From positions 7,936,001-8,000,000 of the forward strand of contig NC_046674.1 in assembly GCF_003369915.1 (NCBI RefSeq): 64,000 bases of DNA, given 5' to 3'. The notes beneath the pieces are model-generated. The model made no database searches. It had not been told where the DNA came from and saw only the letters and a list, made by a program, of their open reading frames with translations. Numbering within the stretch: the first letter of the stretch is position 1; each line of letters opens with the position of its first letter. This stretch comes from Drosophila miranda. Its lineage: Eukaryota; Arthropoda; Insecta; Diptera; Drosophilidae. The position numbers and the translations under genes are program-made. Below are positions 1 through 12,400 of the stretch, in pieces.

Positions 1-2095
1 TCTCTATAAACAGTGTTTCAAGTGTTTAGTGACTCTTTAGCAGGGGATCTTTGGAGTGAAACGTCTTTTAATTGCATGTTAATTGCTCTCCAACCAAGAA
101 GCAGACCAGACCCAAGAGGAACTCCACAGAAAGAGAGAGAGAGAGAGAGAGAGGGAAACAGTGTGCAGGTCGGTAAAAGATACAAAGAACAGCTAAGGAG
201 GCGAGAGAGGAACTTGGTCAACGTTTAAGTCATTGGGGACTGGGGGAGTGGGGGACCGGGGGACTGGACTGCTGTTTGCTCTGTTTCTGTTTCTGTCTCA
301 GTTCTTTCTCTGTTTCTGCTGGTACGAGTAGTCCCCCAGGTTTGGTTTGGTCCGGAGCTGGAGCTGGAGCCAGAGCTGGAGTGCAGGTCCAGGTCTAAAA
401 CAGTTGCACTCATTTGTTGTCCCGGTCGTTGTTCTTGTTCTTGTTCTTGTTCGCCATTCTGTTCTGATCTCTCGAGTGCCAGTCAGTACCTACTAAAGTA
501 CGTGTGGTTATGGCCGGGCTCTGCTTCTGCTTCTGCCTTTGCCCCTGCCCCTGCCCCGCCTCTGCCTCTGCCTCTGAGTCTTCGTCTGAAAACAAAGACA
601 AGTTTTTCAAGTTTTCCGACAGGGGGCACATGAAGTCATTCAAGTGGAAGCAACAACGAGGCTGGACGGTAGTCAGAGGCGGTGGACAGGCGAAAGGCAT
701 TGCCGCTGCTGGTGCCTCTGGAGCGGAGCTGCTGTCATTCGCACTTGAAGATCAAGTGATATATGTCTGGCTGTCTCCCTGTCCCTCTGTACCGCTCTCT
801 ACCTCTCGATCGAAGACAAAGTAGAATCTGAAATCGACAGACAGAAAGATAGATAGCCCTGGCACTACAGTCGTATATTTACATGGGTATCAAGGCAATG
901 GTCTATGGGGAATCAATAAGCTTCGATTAGATAAGAATCGAGGTGGGGGGGAAGGGGGATCGAGTGGTGCAGAAGGTGTTATAGAACACCACTTCAGGCA
1001 ACAAGAATTGTGAAATGACAGAGTGCCCTACAAAGTGAAACCACTGAGAGCCCACTAAAAGTGCACTGCAATCGCTGGGTAATCTATAAAAATGCACCGT
1101 TTAATATTCAACAAGTTTGAAAAGCTTCGGCTTGGAAAGTAAACACCAGATTGCCATTGGAAATGATCTAATAATGTTCGTTCTCACCGGTTCCCTTCTA
1201 CAAAGTCTTGTTCGGCCTTTGGCTGGAACGTGGAGCCACCTTTATCGCCCTCGCAATGGGGTTTTGTGTCGGTATATTATGGGCTTTTTCCTTGGTGGGG
1301 CTCGGAAAACACCCCCCCAGCAAACGCTGAAAAGGGCGAGGCACTGACCCAATTCAAAGCCCACTGAATATTCGTCGGGTCTTTAAAAGTATTCATTGTG
1401 GTGGCTCTCTTCCGTGCCATCCGATTCACAGCCAAGTGCTAATTAAACTAATCGAAGGGCTCTTGAGGTGGCAGCCAAATGAAGCGTGCCCTCCAGGGCT
1501 GGCTGGTTGCTTCAATCCAAACCAGATTCAATCAGATCGAATCTGCTCGGACCAGCCAGTGTGCGCATTACGGGTACTACGAGTACGGGTACGGGCATGG
1601 GGTATCTGTTTGGCTAACACTGTAATTGGCTAAAAGCATCTAGCAATCTTTATCACGAAACCTGTCACTTGTTGCTGCGTTGCGAGTGTATGCCGAATGG
1701 CTGCAACATAACTTTTGGACATAATTAAGCCATCAAAACGAGCAGGCCAGGCCAAAATGCTGGCCATTTGCGTTGACAGTTGTCACAGAGCACACCGGCA
1801 CACCGGCACACCGGCACACGGGCACACGGGCACGCGAAAAACACTAATTAATTAAAATAAACTACTTAAAATGTCGACAATTTCTGTTTTGGCATTTGGT
1901 TGCAACATTTGTGGGATCGTGTGATGATATCTTCATTTGTTGGACTTCATTCCAAAGCCACTCGCATGGGAAACAGCCCCAAACAATCTCCTGACAACCA
2001 GGAGCCCCCCTCCCAGCACCCAGGAAACCCCCTCGCCATGGAAACACATCAACAAACAACCATTGGGCGTCCAGTTTTCAGCCAATCCTCTTGCC
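1..2095. other. non-coding stretch, left edge
   Basis: No coding exon is supported here. The sequence holds GA-rich runs near 131-155, GTTCTT and CTGCCT-type simple repeats at 425-575, and a short CACACCGG minisatellite near 1795-1835. The open frames follow these repeats and have no protein-like composition. The last part, 1928-2095, is open in the frame of the CFAP45-like gene but has no ATG, so it is best read as 5' leader or proximal promoter of that gene. No TATA box or clear initiator was identified. Confidence 0.6.
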
Positions 2096-3787
2096 ATGCA
2101 GTACTCCTGGCTGCCGCAGGAGCGCCGTGAGGTGATAGTCCGCGAGAAGCCGCCGTTGGTCATCTCAAGCAAGCGGTTTGCCCGCATCCAGGCCAATGCC
2201 AGCCAGGCGGCCCAGCAGGAGCGCCAGTACCGGCTCCAGCTGCGTGACCAGGCGGAGGAGCAGCTGCGCGCCGGGGGCGAGGAGCTGCTGCGTCAGTTCG
2301 GGGGCAGAAAGCTGTGCATCACCAAGGCGGAGGAGTGCCGCAGGGAGCTGGAGCAGCTGCGGGAGCAGGAGCTGGAGGCCAAGCGACTGGCGGAGGAGGA
2401 GAGTGCTGCCTCCCGGCGGGAGGCACAGAGCAGGCAGAAGGAGCGCATAGCGGCGGCCCAACAGCTGCTGGAGCAGCTGCGTCCGGGGCCGCGGGAGCTG
2501 CAGTGTGCCAGGCTCCAGAGCGAGGTCCTGCGCAGTGTCCAGGCCCAGCGGCAGGTGCAGGAGACCTTCGCCCAGGCCCTGGAGCGGCAGGCGGAGCGGG
2601 ACAGGCGCATCTACCACGAGCAGGTGCTCAACGGGATAGAGGAGGCCCAGCGGCGTCGGGCCGAGCGCTGCCAGCAGCTCGGGGAGCACAAGCAGGACCT
2701 GCTCAGCGCCATCGCAGAGCGGGAGAAGGAGCGCCAGGCGGCCAAGGCCGAGGAGCACGAGCAGGCACGCCAGGAGCGGGAGCGGAACCAGCGGCAGCTG
2801 AGGGAGCAGCAGCGCAGGGACGAAGAGATGCGGACCTCCAGGCGGCGGCAGAAGCGGGAGGAGGCTCTCGCCTCCCTGGCCATGGCGGAGCAGCGTCAGC
2901 AGCGGCTCCTCATGCTGGAGGAGGTGGAGCAGGTCCAGTGCGATGTCCACAACGAGGCCAAGGGGCGCCTGGAGCAGATGAAGCGGGAAAGGACCCGTAG
3001 CCGCGTCCAGCAGCGCATCCAGCGCAATGAGAAGCTCGCGCAGGAGCAGGCCCCTCGCCTGCACTACAGCGCCGGAGAGGATGAGGCGCGCCACGAGCGC
3101 CAGCTGGTGGAGATGCAAAAGGCCCACAGTGCGGAGCAGGCCAGGCGCCGTCAGAGCCGGGAGAGGGTGAAAAACTCCCGTCTGGCCATTCAGCGGGAGG
3201 CGGAGCAGCTGGCCCAGGCCTCCAGAGAGCAGGGAGAGGCCGACAAACGGGAAGCCGTCGATCTTCGCCTAAAGAACGACCTCGTCCACGTGCAGTTCAA
3301 GCGGCAGCAGCGTCAGGAGCAGCTCCAGCGCATGCGGCAGCTGCGCCAGCAGCTGGACGAGCAGGTGCGGCAGCGGCACGAGGAGGAGAGGCGACCGGAC
3401 ACCAACTACAACCGGGAGGCGCAGATGGAGTGTCTGCGCGAGGATGCCTTCTTCTTCGACTACGCCCGCCAGCTGATGGACACGGCCCGGGCCAGGGGCT
3501 GTCCGCTGAAGCCCTTTGTCCGGGCCGTGGGGCAGTACAAGAACGAGAACCGCATTGGGGCCGGCATCCGCGTGCCACCGCATCTGGTGACGCGCCTGTC
3601 CATGGGCCGACGCACTGCCGGCGACAGCCCGGCCGAGGCGGCGGTCAAGGCCCAGTCAAGTGCGGAGGAGGCCAAGCTGGCCGAGGAGGAGGAGCAGCAG
3701 CGGCGTAATATCGAGGAGAATCTCAAGAAGATCGAGGCCTTGGTGCTGGCCGAGGCCACAGCCAAAGCAGAGATCCCGAAGGGATAA
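2096..3787 (+). CDS. CFAP45: CFAP45 (CCDC19)-like axonemal coiled-coil protein
   Basis: Intronless frame of 563 codons from the first in-frame ATG at 2096; the frame is open back to a TGA at 1925-1927, but no earlier ATG exists. The protein is almost wholly charged coiled coil rich in Glu, Arg and Gln, as in trichohyalin-plectin-homology (TPH) proteins. Two landmarks point to CFAP45. Near the N-terminus (about residues 20-35) LVISSKRFARIQ resembles the LIISPEEFERIK of the human protein. Near residues 453-485 a less charged tail carries a GCPLKPF...A block comparable to the human GLPEKYC...A tail. The length matches the roughly 550 residues of vertebrate CFAP45. CFAP45 is an inner protein of ciliary doublet microtubules, so the expected role is in sperm or sensory cilia. 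Coding GC is far above the flanks. It may be nested in an intron of the - strand gene described below. CFAP53 or MNS1 are the alternatives, judged less likely. Confidence 0.78.
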   Translation: MQYSWLPQERREVIVREKPPLVISSKRFARIQANASQAAQQERQYRLQLRDQAEEQLRAGGEELLRQFGGRKLCITKAEECRRELEQLREQELEAKRLAEEESAASRREAQSRQKERIAAAQQLLEQLRPGPRELQCARLQSEVLRSVQAQRQVQETFAQALERQAERDRRIYHEQVLNGIEEAQRRRAERCQQLGEHKQDLLSAIAEREKERQAAKAEEHEQARQERERNQRQLREQQRRDEEMRTSRRRQKREEALASLAMAEQRQQRLLMLEEVEQVQCDVHNEAKGRLEQMKRERTRSRVQQRIQRNEKLAQEQAPRLHYSAGEDEARHERQLVEMQKAHSAEQARRRQSRERVKNSRLAIQREAEQLAQASREQGEADKREAVDLRLKNDLVHVQFKRQQRQEQLQRMRQLRQQLDEQVRQRHEEERRPDTNYNREAQMECLREDAFFFDYARQLMDTARARGCPLKPFVRAVGQYKNENRIGAGIRVPPHLVTRLSMGRRTAGDSPAEAAVKAQSSAEEAKLAEEEEQQRRNIEENLKKIEALVLAEATAKAEIPKG

Positions 3788-3848
3788 ACCCTGGCTAAGG
3801 GATCACTCGCTTGCCACTTGTATCTTTAGTACCTCTACACACACGCAC

Positions 3849-3854
3849 AATAAA
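3849..3854 (+). terminator. poly(A) signal of the CFAP45-like gene
   Basis: AATAAA lies 62 bp after the stop codon at 3785-3787, giving a short 3' UTR typical of compact fly genes. Confidence 0.65.
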
Positions 3855-4290
3855 GAGAAACCCCACAACCAACAACCCGTGGAACTGTGCCCTTAACTTG
3901 ACTTTGTTTCTGGCTGTAACTTGAAGTCGAAATATGGTATTCCATTACGGGGGCAACGGCAACCCGAATACGAGTCGTATTGAATTGCGATTAAAAATAC
4001 GAATATACGAAATCCAATTCGCTGCAGGATCGATTTCCAGTGCCATTACTCACTGAAGTAATCGAATTCCTCCATTAGTGGTGTCGTGTCCCGTGGGTAA
4101 GTAACGACATCATCACCAAAAGATACAAGATACATGCAAGGAGCTAGCTCTCGTTGAGGCTCTCCCTGGGTGTCGGGTGAAAGCTCCTACTTTTTACTTG
4201 AGATAAAGATGTAGATTTAGATAGATATATGGTCTGCCAGCAAAGTGTGAAGAGAATGCTCCCAAATTTAAAGAGCGGGAAATACACTTG

Positions 4291-4465
4291 AAACAGTGCG
4301 ATGTCCCAGGAGTCTGGATAGTCCCTGAGGACTAGGCGTGGACAGACATGGCTCTATCGACTCGGCATTTGATGCTGATCAAGAATATATACACTTAATG
4401 GGGTCGGAAACGCTTCCTTCTGGGCGTTACACACACCCCCTTTCACCACAAATCTACTTTAGATA
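4291..4465 (-). mobile_element. DINE-1 / INE-1 Helentron remnant
   Basis: The segment contains blocks that I recognise, in reverse complement, from the Drosophila INE-1 (DINE-1) element: the GACAGACATGGC stretch, the TCGACTCGGC...GATGCTGATCAAGAATATAT stretch and the GGTCGGAAACGCTTCCTTCTG stretch, in the expected order. INE-1 is a non-autonomous Helentron with no coding capacity. Boundaries are approximate because the remembered consensus is partial. Confidence 0.7.
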
Positions 4466-7400
4466 TATGTATATGTAGATCATCTACTGACACAAAAGTT
4501 TAAGCCATTGAGTAAGCGAGTAAATTGAGTAAATTATCTGGTTCGACTTGTCACTCAAATGGGGTTTGCCAGAGGTTCGCTCTGGGCTTTGGGCTTTGGG
4601 CTTTGGGTTCTGTTTGCCTTCTTGGCAAACGTCTGGCAATGAATGGGTGGCGTGGCGTGGCGTGGCGTGGTGGGGCGGTAGTGGGGGCATTTATGTGTAT
4701 TAGTATCGGTGTCTATTTGCCTGACGCTTAAAAGTTTTTATCTTTCTGTGGTTCTGTGGCTCTGTGGCTCTGTGGCTCTATGGTTGTGCTTGTGTCGTCG
4801 TGAACTTGTTGATTTTAGATACAAAGTCGAGTCGTTGTTGCCGTTGCCTGTTACTGCTGCTGTCAGCGTTGCTGTCGCTGTACGTTGTATTTGCGCAACC
4901 AAAAAACAACAGAAAAAAAATACAATTCAGTTCTACCGCCGAACTGAACCTGAACCTGAAGGTTAATTGTATCTTCTGCTATGCTTTTTGTGCATTTTGT
5001 GTGTTCGAAACGAAACGAAACCAAAGCTAAAGTCAGCCCAAAAGGAAGCCAGACATTTATGAAATATTGTGTCCACACATTCGACTGTTCTCGGAACCGA
5101 TGTTTGAATTATCGTATGAATTGGGGCGGTGGACACAGGTAGGCTGCTCTGTTCCCTTTGTTGTTCTTCCAGTCAATTAGTTGAAGGATTTGGCAGCTAA
5201 ACTGGTTATGAGAACACACGACTAATTGTGTTTAATGATTTGGCAAATGAAGCGATTCGACAGCAGACAGTCTCGTCTTTTTGTTTAGTTTGTGCGACAA
5301 AATGTGGTACAACCGAGTAGTTTCCAGGCGGAATACTTCCTATTTCCTATACCTGTTCGTGGGCTCTGAAGCTCGCCGGATGATCTAACCTTCTGTTGGT
5401 TGACCAAATTATGGGGTTTGGCCTAAAAGGTTTCACCATTCAAATATTTACCTACAAAAGTGTGAAGTTTTCTTCTACCAAAGATGTAAATGGGAACCAA
5501 GACTTACCTAAAAGTAGAAAAAAAACAATTGTTAAAAATAAGAGGGTATAAATATACCTAATATATATATGCATTCGGGATTAGCTTTGATCAAATAATG
5601 TCCATTATATACTCATATATCTCCTACAAAAAAAAAAACCTCCACTAAAATAAAAATAAACTTTTTTTGTCGAGCAAAATGTACTACAATTCCCTAAACA
5701 TTTTAATGGCTCATTAAAAAAAACAAGGCAGACAAACAATTCCATGAAATTTAAGTAGCACACAGAATCATAAAAACAAAAGACACATGTGGCATCGGAA
5801 GCATTATCTCTCTGTCTCTCTCGCTCTATCTCTCTTACACAACCTCTTGCGGCAGAGCGGAGCATTCAAGAAAAAGATCGCTAAAGATCGACAGAGAGAC
5901 GAACGAATTTGTATCTAGCGCGAGTCGATTGGAACTAATTGCCTTGACATTTCGCTTGGATAACCCATAACCACCCCTTCCCCACCCCAAATACTTCCAG
6001 TTGAGATGGCAGTCGTAGGGTTCTGCAAAGCACTTGACAGCAATTGAGTGTGACTCGCAACATGGCGCTAGTCCCCCCTACCCACTCCCCACTCCCCGGA
6101 AGACCATTTAGAGTATTTGTAATGCCATGCGAAATTATCAGAGCGCCATGGGAGGTATTTCATGCTCTGGCACATTGCAGGAGGAATCGTTAGACAATTG
6201 ATTACATATTTCCAAGATTTTACAGATTTTAATCGATTTACGAGCAGCCCAGCACACGACAAGTGGTGTCAGGGCCGTGCCAGCAGCTAGATAATGCAGA
6301 AACCTTCAGAATAACAATAAATAGAATAACATTACAATCAAGGAATCGTGTCTTACAAAACTTGTGCTTTGTGCTATGAAAATAAAAGTAAAGCACAAAA
6401 CATAGAGCTTGAAACGATTAATCGTAATCTGGGCAGCGCAGCTCTTCCGCTTTGTACTGCACGGGTACTTGGACTCGTGTACTTATAAATACTGTATTGT
6501 ACATCCGTAATTAATCAAATTCTGCTTCGAAATGTGCATACAAATAAATGGCATTCGCATTCGCATTCGCATTGTGTGAGAAATAAGCAGCAGCGGCGGC
6601 AGGAACGGAACCCAGAGCTGGCTTTTATAATAAAAATGTTTAAAATTTACGAGACAAAGGCGCAGCACTGACGCGGCAGCATGTTTGTCGACAGCGGCGC
6701 GGGGAGATATATATATTCGCATGGGACTTTCGGTAAGTGTTGGTAAACATCAGAAAAGAGAGAAGCTGCAGAGGGCACAGTGGGCCAAAAACAACAAACC
6801 TTGTTTGATGGTTGTGTTTTTGAACAACAGTTTTTTCTTTCTAGTCTTAGCCCTGGTCTATAATTTATGTTTTTAGCTGCATTTAACCGGCAGGCAGGCA
6901 GGCAGGCAGGCCACCGATCGCATTTGGTAGTCGTGCCTGGTCGTTTGGGCCATGGAAATTTGACAGAGGCCCGGACGGACTTCCTTGGCCAGTTGCCGTT
7001 GGCCCGTTCCGTTCCATTCCGTTCGGTTTGTGTTCCATATCGCCCATTGAGCATCGCAACGCATAAATCAAACTTTGGTCTCTCGGCGCAGAGGTTTTTC
7101 TTCAGACACAGCCACAGACACAAACAAATTGTCGGGTATTCAAAAATGTTTGGCTATATCAAGTTGCGCTCCAGCTTCTTGGAAGTTGGTCGGTCCGCGG
7201 ACCTCGCGGTCCGGGCCGCTGGTTGGACCCACAAATTTATTGCCTTTTAATGCTGCGAAAACTTCTTTTCTCTCCTCCGCTTTGTCCCCTCTGTGGCGTT
7301 GACACTGTAGCGGTAAATGCTGATAAATTAATTCGCTGCAACGCCGTGTTGCAACGCTGCAGCATCGTTGCATGTGGCAGATGGACGCTTCAGGTGAGTC

Positions 7401-8027
7401 AGCGTCAGCGTCAGCGTGCCCCCAAAAAAGGTTCGACAAGAAACTTCCACAAAATGTCAAAATAACGGGCCAAAAGGGTTTGTGAAAGCTTTTTTTGGAA
7501 TTTGCGAAAAAGGTTTTTTGGAAAGTCCAACAGAAAAAAAAAAAAAAAAAGTCCATATATCGGGAATATTTTATGCACAGAAAATGTCTTCTAAGAATAT
7601 GCGAGTATTCGACATCCGTCAATGACCGACCCGTCGCCCGGCAGAACGCAGAAGAACTCAATGTTAATCTCTTTGGAGCCCCCAAGTGTCGGATCAACAT
7701 TTTTTGTAATGAATAAACCTTACCAAAAAGAAAGAGAACAAAGAAAAGAAGTTGAAGAAACTCTTCCTGTTCCGTTGCTGTTGTTGTTGTTGTTGTTGCT
7801 TGTTTTTTCTCAGAGATGAGTCTTCTAATTAAAAGAAATGTTTAGTCATTAGGCCGTAATTTCACTTGAGGTGAAAGTCAGAGCTTCCAGTCGAGAGGAG
7901 AGACGAAAGACAAAGCAAAAAGCGCAGAGCACTCGTAAATCATCATCTGAGCGGCAATTAAACAGAGTGGGAAAGAAAAACACTTAATAAATTACCGCAA
8001 TTCGACACGCCCACTTTGTAAAAACAA

Positions 8028-8052
8028 AATAATAATAATAATAATAATAATA
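8028..8052. repeat. (AAT)n microsatellite
   Basis: About seven consecutive AAT units in otherwise non-coding DNA. Confidence 0.85.
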
Positions 8053-9255
8053 AAAATGATAAACAGCGTGCCAAAGGGGGAAGCCATAAATGGATGAATG
8101 GACGAATGAATGAATGTGAATACACCCAAATCGCATGTTCATTTACCAGATATTACTCACAAAATAATCGCAACTCGTTTTTGCATCAAGTACTTTGTGT
8201 AAATGCGGACAAAATTTTCAATTTCCATATGGAGTGCCCTTCAAATTTATTGCCCACGCATCTGCCTTTTTGGCAAGACTCTTGGCCCGGCTCTAAGAAA
8301 TGGCTCAGATATGAAGTGGCAGTAGATAGAAATCGCTTTGATGCAGACAAAGAAAGTACTTTTCTGAGATTTTTGAGATGAAAGTGGAAGATATTCATAT
8401 CAGTTTGTGATTTATGGACATTTTTATTTCTAAAGTTACAGACTTTATTAACAGATCGATGTTCTCTCAATATCCCCTAGAAATGTGTGCCCACTCTCTC
8501 TGGAAAACTGGAAAACAAAAGCTGAGTGGAGCTGTCAAAATCGATCGATTCTGCTTACAATTGCTCATTCCTTTGGTATTTGTTGCGCGAAATTCGAAGA
8601 CCTTTCGATTAGATATCTATAACGGGGATACACAGATACGACACATACAAGCAGAGACATGTACGTACAGGTACGTACAGGTACGTTCGTACTTTGGCCG
8701 CTGAGGGCCGGGCCGCACCTGTTGCACTGCTTTGCCAAATCGATAAGGCTTTTCTTCTGTCGTTGTCGTTGTCGCTGTTGTTGTTGTGGCAGCTGCGGCG
8801 CCAAGCAATAAGTCCAGCCGACGTTTTTCAATATTTACAAATAATTAAAAACGGTAATTGGCTTTGCTTGTTGTCGTCGTCACTTCGCCGCTCCCCAGAC
8901 CCCAGCCACGGCGAGAGGTTCGAAAACTATTCCAATTTTTGTCGTTTGCTTTGCAAATTGTCGCGTCGCCAAAAAAATAATAATAATATGGGAAATAGAG
9001 TCGAAATAGAGCTTTGGGGTTTGGGGTCTGGGCTTTGGGGTTTGTGGATTTTGAGTGCAAATATTAAAGGGTAAATTTGCATGTGTAAACAAAAGTCAAC
9101 AAATGTTAGCGTTGAGCGTTTTTTGCACGTTTTGCTTTGTGGGGTTTTTATTTGTACGTTTATTTCTGTGCAGTGCATGAGATCTATCGCGAGTGTTGAT
9201 CTTAACTCTTGTGCGGAGGGGAAAACGTGACTTTTGGCAACTTTTTCGTTTCTAG

Positions 9256-9435
9256 AGTTTCAGCAGGGAAGATGGGAAGAGTTTAAGTGAAGAGATTACG
9301 AAGGTTGATACGGTAATGGTAGATCTCCCAGCCGCCCAGCCCCCCAGTCCCGGAGAGCTGTCCTCCCCGGATGATGTCAAGGCAAACAAAAACTCCAACG
9401 ATTCCTCACACAAATATGTACGCATGCCCTCTTGA
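9256..9435 (+). other. possible unassigned coding exon
   Basis: After a pyrimidine-rich tract ending in TTTCTAG at 9255, a frame of 59 codons is open to a TGA at 9433-9435. Its product is hydrophilic and looks protein-like rather than repeat-driven, with segments such as SLSEEITKVDTVMVDLP and SPGELSSPDDVKANKNS. A moderate donor (GTAATG) lies inside it near 9320 and a weak one (GTACGC) near 9418. I do not recognise the peptide, and no partner exon was found on the + strand. A frame this long arises by chance fairly often, so this may be a cassette exon of an unknown gene or nothing. Confidence 0.25.
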
Positions 9436-12400
9436 AACACATTGTCTCCATATGCTTAATCCATTCAAGGTTTTCTCCCATCGCCAATTAAATTTTTATG
9501 AATGTAATTGCAAATCCATTGAACAGAGATCGCGCAATATCTTCCAAGAGATACGAGTACGTACTACTGTACGTACGTACTCGTACATTTTGGTTTCTTT
9601 CGTTTTCCATTCGTTTGGCACTCCGTTTGATGTCGTTCGTTGGTCGTTGGCCATGTCCTCGGCTACTTGTTCATGTCTCTTTCCACACACACCACACACA
9701 CACACACACACATCACAGGGAGCTGCCGACACGACAGGCAGACAGAGACAGAGACAGATGCATGGACAACTGTCTTACGCCTACAACTTCACGGCAGCTA
9801 CTCGTACAAACAGTAGTTACTCGCAAAGACTCCAAAAAAGACTCCCGATACGAGATGGGAGAGATATGAACTGTTGTTTCTGCTGCTGCTGGTGTTTTTT
9901 TTTATTTTTTATCTACACTAAAAAAAAAAGACTGTTACGCAGTGGCTGGCAGCTCCTTGTTTTTGCTGTTTTTTTTTTTCAATTTTGAAATCCACGAAGA
10001 ATTGGGGGTGTGGGGAGAAAATCCCCATAAATGTGCAAATAATTAATTGGTTTTGTTGTTGCCTTTAAGCGTGTTAGAGGCTTAACCTTAGATACGAAAT
10101 TTATGCAATGCTAAGATCCGATCAAAGACTACCGAATTTTTTTGATTTTATTGCTAATTTGATTAAAATTATTATTATTTTTATTATTATACTGGCTTAT
10201 AAGTCATTGAATGTGCATGTTCTTTGAAGAAGAATCGCACATCGATGTCAATTAACGATATGCCACAATTATTGATTGCCTCAATTAAGAGTATTATTCT
10301 TTCAGTCCCCGAATTGCGGTCACCAGATGAATAATATTCGCTTGCTAATCGCCCAGAGAGGGAGAGAGTACTCAATCAAGAGAAAAGTTTCGCCAGAAGA
10401 GAGTGCAACGGAAGCCACCAGCCCCAACAACTGTCCATCTGTGTGTGTCTCTGTCTGCAACAAGTTTTGCCTGCCTGCCTGCCTGCTTGTCTGCCAGGCA
10501 GAGTTGATTTCAAAATAATGAGTTAATAAAATGCATGAAGAAAGACCCCAGCGATGTGGAGACACACCGCGGCGAGAGAACGGGGTGCAGATGGATATGC
10601 GCTTGCGCAAAGTGTCAAATAATTCAAAATGTCACAGCAAATGCAAAAGCAAATCGAAAGCCATTTTTTTCCCCCAGCTGTGGACATCTTTATGCTGGCG
10701 AATCGTTGTCTTTATGGGAGCGACCCTCGGAGTAATGAATCCTTGAACACTTGGAATACTAGTACGGCGAAATCAGAGTACTGGCTAGTCGGATTGGCTT
10801 CCCCCCCATCGACCCTGGACATGTTGCAATCTTGGCGCGGCAACACTTTAGGCGCTCATTTAGTCGGGCAACCCGCGGAGATGGTGCTGCTTCTGCCACA
10901 CAATTAAGCAGAGCCAGACCGCGACCTCCTCTTCCTCCTCCTCCTCAACACTGCGCCCTGCCTCTACGACTGACCCGACAATTTTTTGCATTTCCAACTA
11001 ATTCGCCAGCAGCGCCGCTCCACTCAGAGTTTTGCCTATAAATCTCACTCAGAGTGCAACCTAATGAGGCCTGAGGGTGTGTTTTGGCAGCAAATTAACT
11101 CATTGCCACTCCGGCTCGCGGTTCTTCATCTTTTGCATGGATCTCCCTTTCTAATTTTTGTGGTGTGTCCGCGGACACAGACGCTCTGACATTGAGACAG
11201 CCCCCACAGACCCAGAGATCGGCATGCAAATGCGGAGCGAACGGCTAAATCTAAAAATATGCAAGTTATTTGCCTGCCATCGGCCGGGCAGCAGGCAGCA
11301 GCTAGCAGACATCTCGCCTTAATTAGACTTGTTATGACTGGTCAGTTTTGCAATTTGCAATTAAAACTATGCACACGAGTGCTTCGACAGCTGCCCCGAG
11401 AAGTGGGAATGGGATTGGAAGCAGCGTTCAAATGCCCCAGCCGCAGCTACTCCACTCCTGCCTTGATTCAGCCTTCAGTTGAACGAAAGAGTCAAGAACT
11501 AACACGGAATCGTATTGGATAGGGCTCTGGGCTTGAACGCTGGTTACCATTTCGAAAGGATTATTGGCCCTCTAGATTTTTGTGGGTACGAGTGTACCAG
11601 GATGCTTTATCCCATCTCCTAGAGATCCTTGAGAGCTGTCTTAACATATCAAGTTCAAGTTCCGTCCATTCAGTTTCTAATGCCGCACAAAGGATCTTCA
11701 AGTCCACTCGAACAAATAAATTCCAGGCCACAGAACCAAAACTTTTTCCACATTTCAATCGAAAGGCTTGAGAGCGACTCAACTTTAACCTTCAACTTGG
11801 AATCGTGGTGGTGGGGGGGTGAGGGGAAGAGAGTCTACCCAGCAAACACTTGATACACTTCCATGGCCCCCGGCTCGGTCGAACAACAACAATGTTCCCT
11901 ACTATGCTGCTGTCTTTGTCTTGACTGTTAACAAATTTCCAAGTAAAATATTTCTGGGAATTCTTTCCCAAACACAGCAACAGCAACAGCAACAGCAACA
12001 ACCACAGCGACTGGCAAACAAAGCGCATGTGCCGACATCCCCTCAAACTTCCCCCCTCTGTCTCTCTTTCTCCCTCTCCCTCTACATACACTTGGCTGTG
12101 TCTCTTTCGGCTTCTCTTTTTGGCATGCGCAATGAAAAAGCAAAGAAGAAGCTTTCGACGATGATTGCGCAAGCGCAACTAAAGCAGCAGCAGAAGCAGC
12201 AAGCAGCAGACAGCAAAAAAGAAGAGTGATGCAGAGAAGAGCGGAGGAGGCAGAGGAGGCAGAGGAAGCAGAGGAAGAGGACAGCCCTGCGAAGAGACTG
12301 GAATTTTTATGGCATTTCACATGGTTGAAGCTCACACTTACACATCCTCCTGCACTCACTCCCCCATCCAAGCCATGTCTGCTGCAACAACAAAAGACTT

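Larger units (their letters stand above)
3855..9255. other. non-coding stretch with repeats
   Basis: No coding exon is supported. Contents are a DINE-1 remnant (listed separately), GTGGC and GGCTCT simple repeats at about 4650-4780, poly-A and poly-T runs at 5516-5715 and 7534-7549, GCATTC repeats near 6555, GGCA repeats near 6893-6912, and an (AAT)n tract at about 8028-8052. Probably intron of the large - strand gene, which is an inference. Confidence 0.5.

Noticed and set aside
1937..2095. N-terminal extension of the CFAP45-like frame
   Set aside because: It is open but has no ATG; the first possible start is TTG, not used for nuclear genes here, so the start was set at 2096.
2314..3000. 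228-codon Gly/Ala-rich frame on the + strand
   Set aside because: It overlaps the CFAP45-like gene in another frame; composition is the result of the GC-rich codons of the real frame.
2165..3127. 320-codon Leu-rich open frame on the - strand
   Set aside because: It is the antisense shadow of the GC-rich coiled-coil gene (CAG/CTG and GAG/CTC codons read as Leu).
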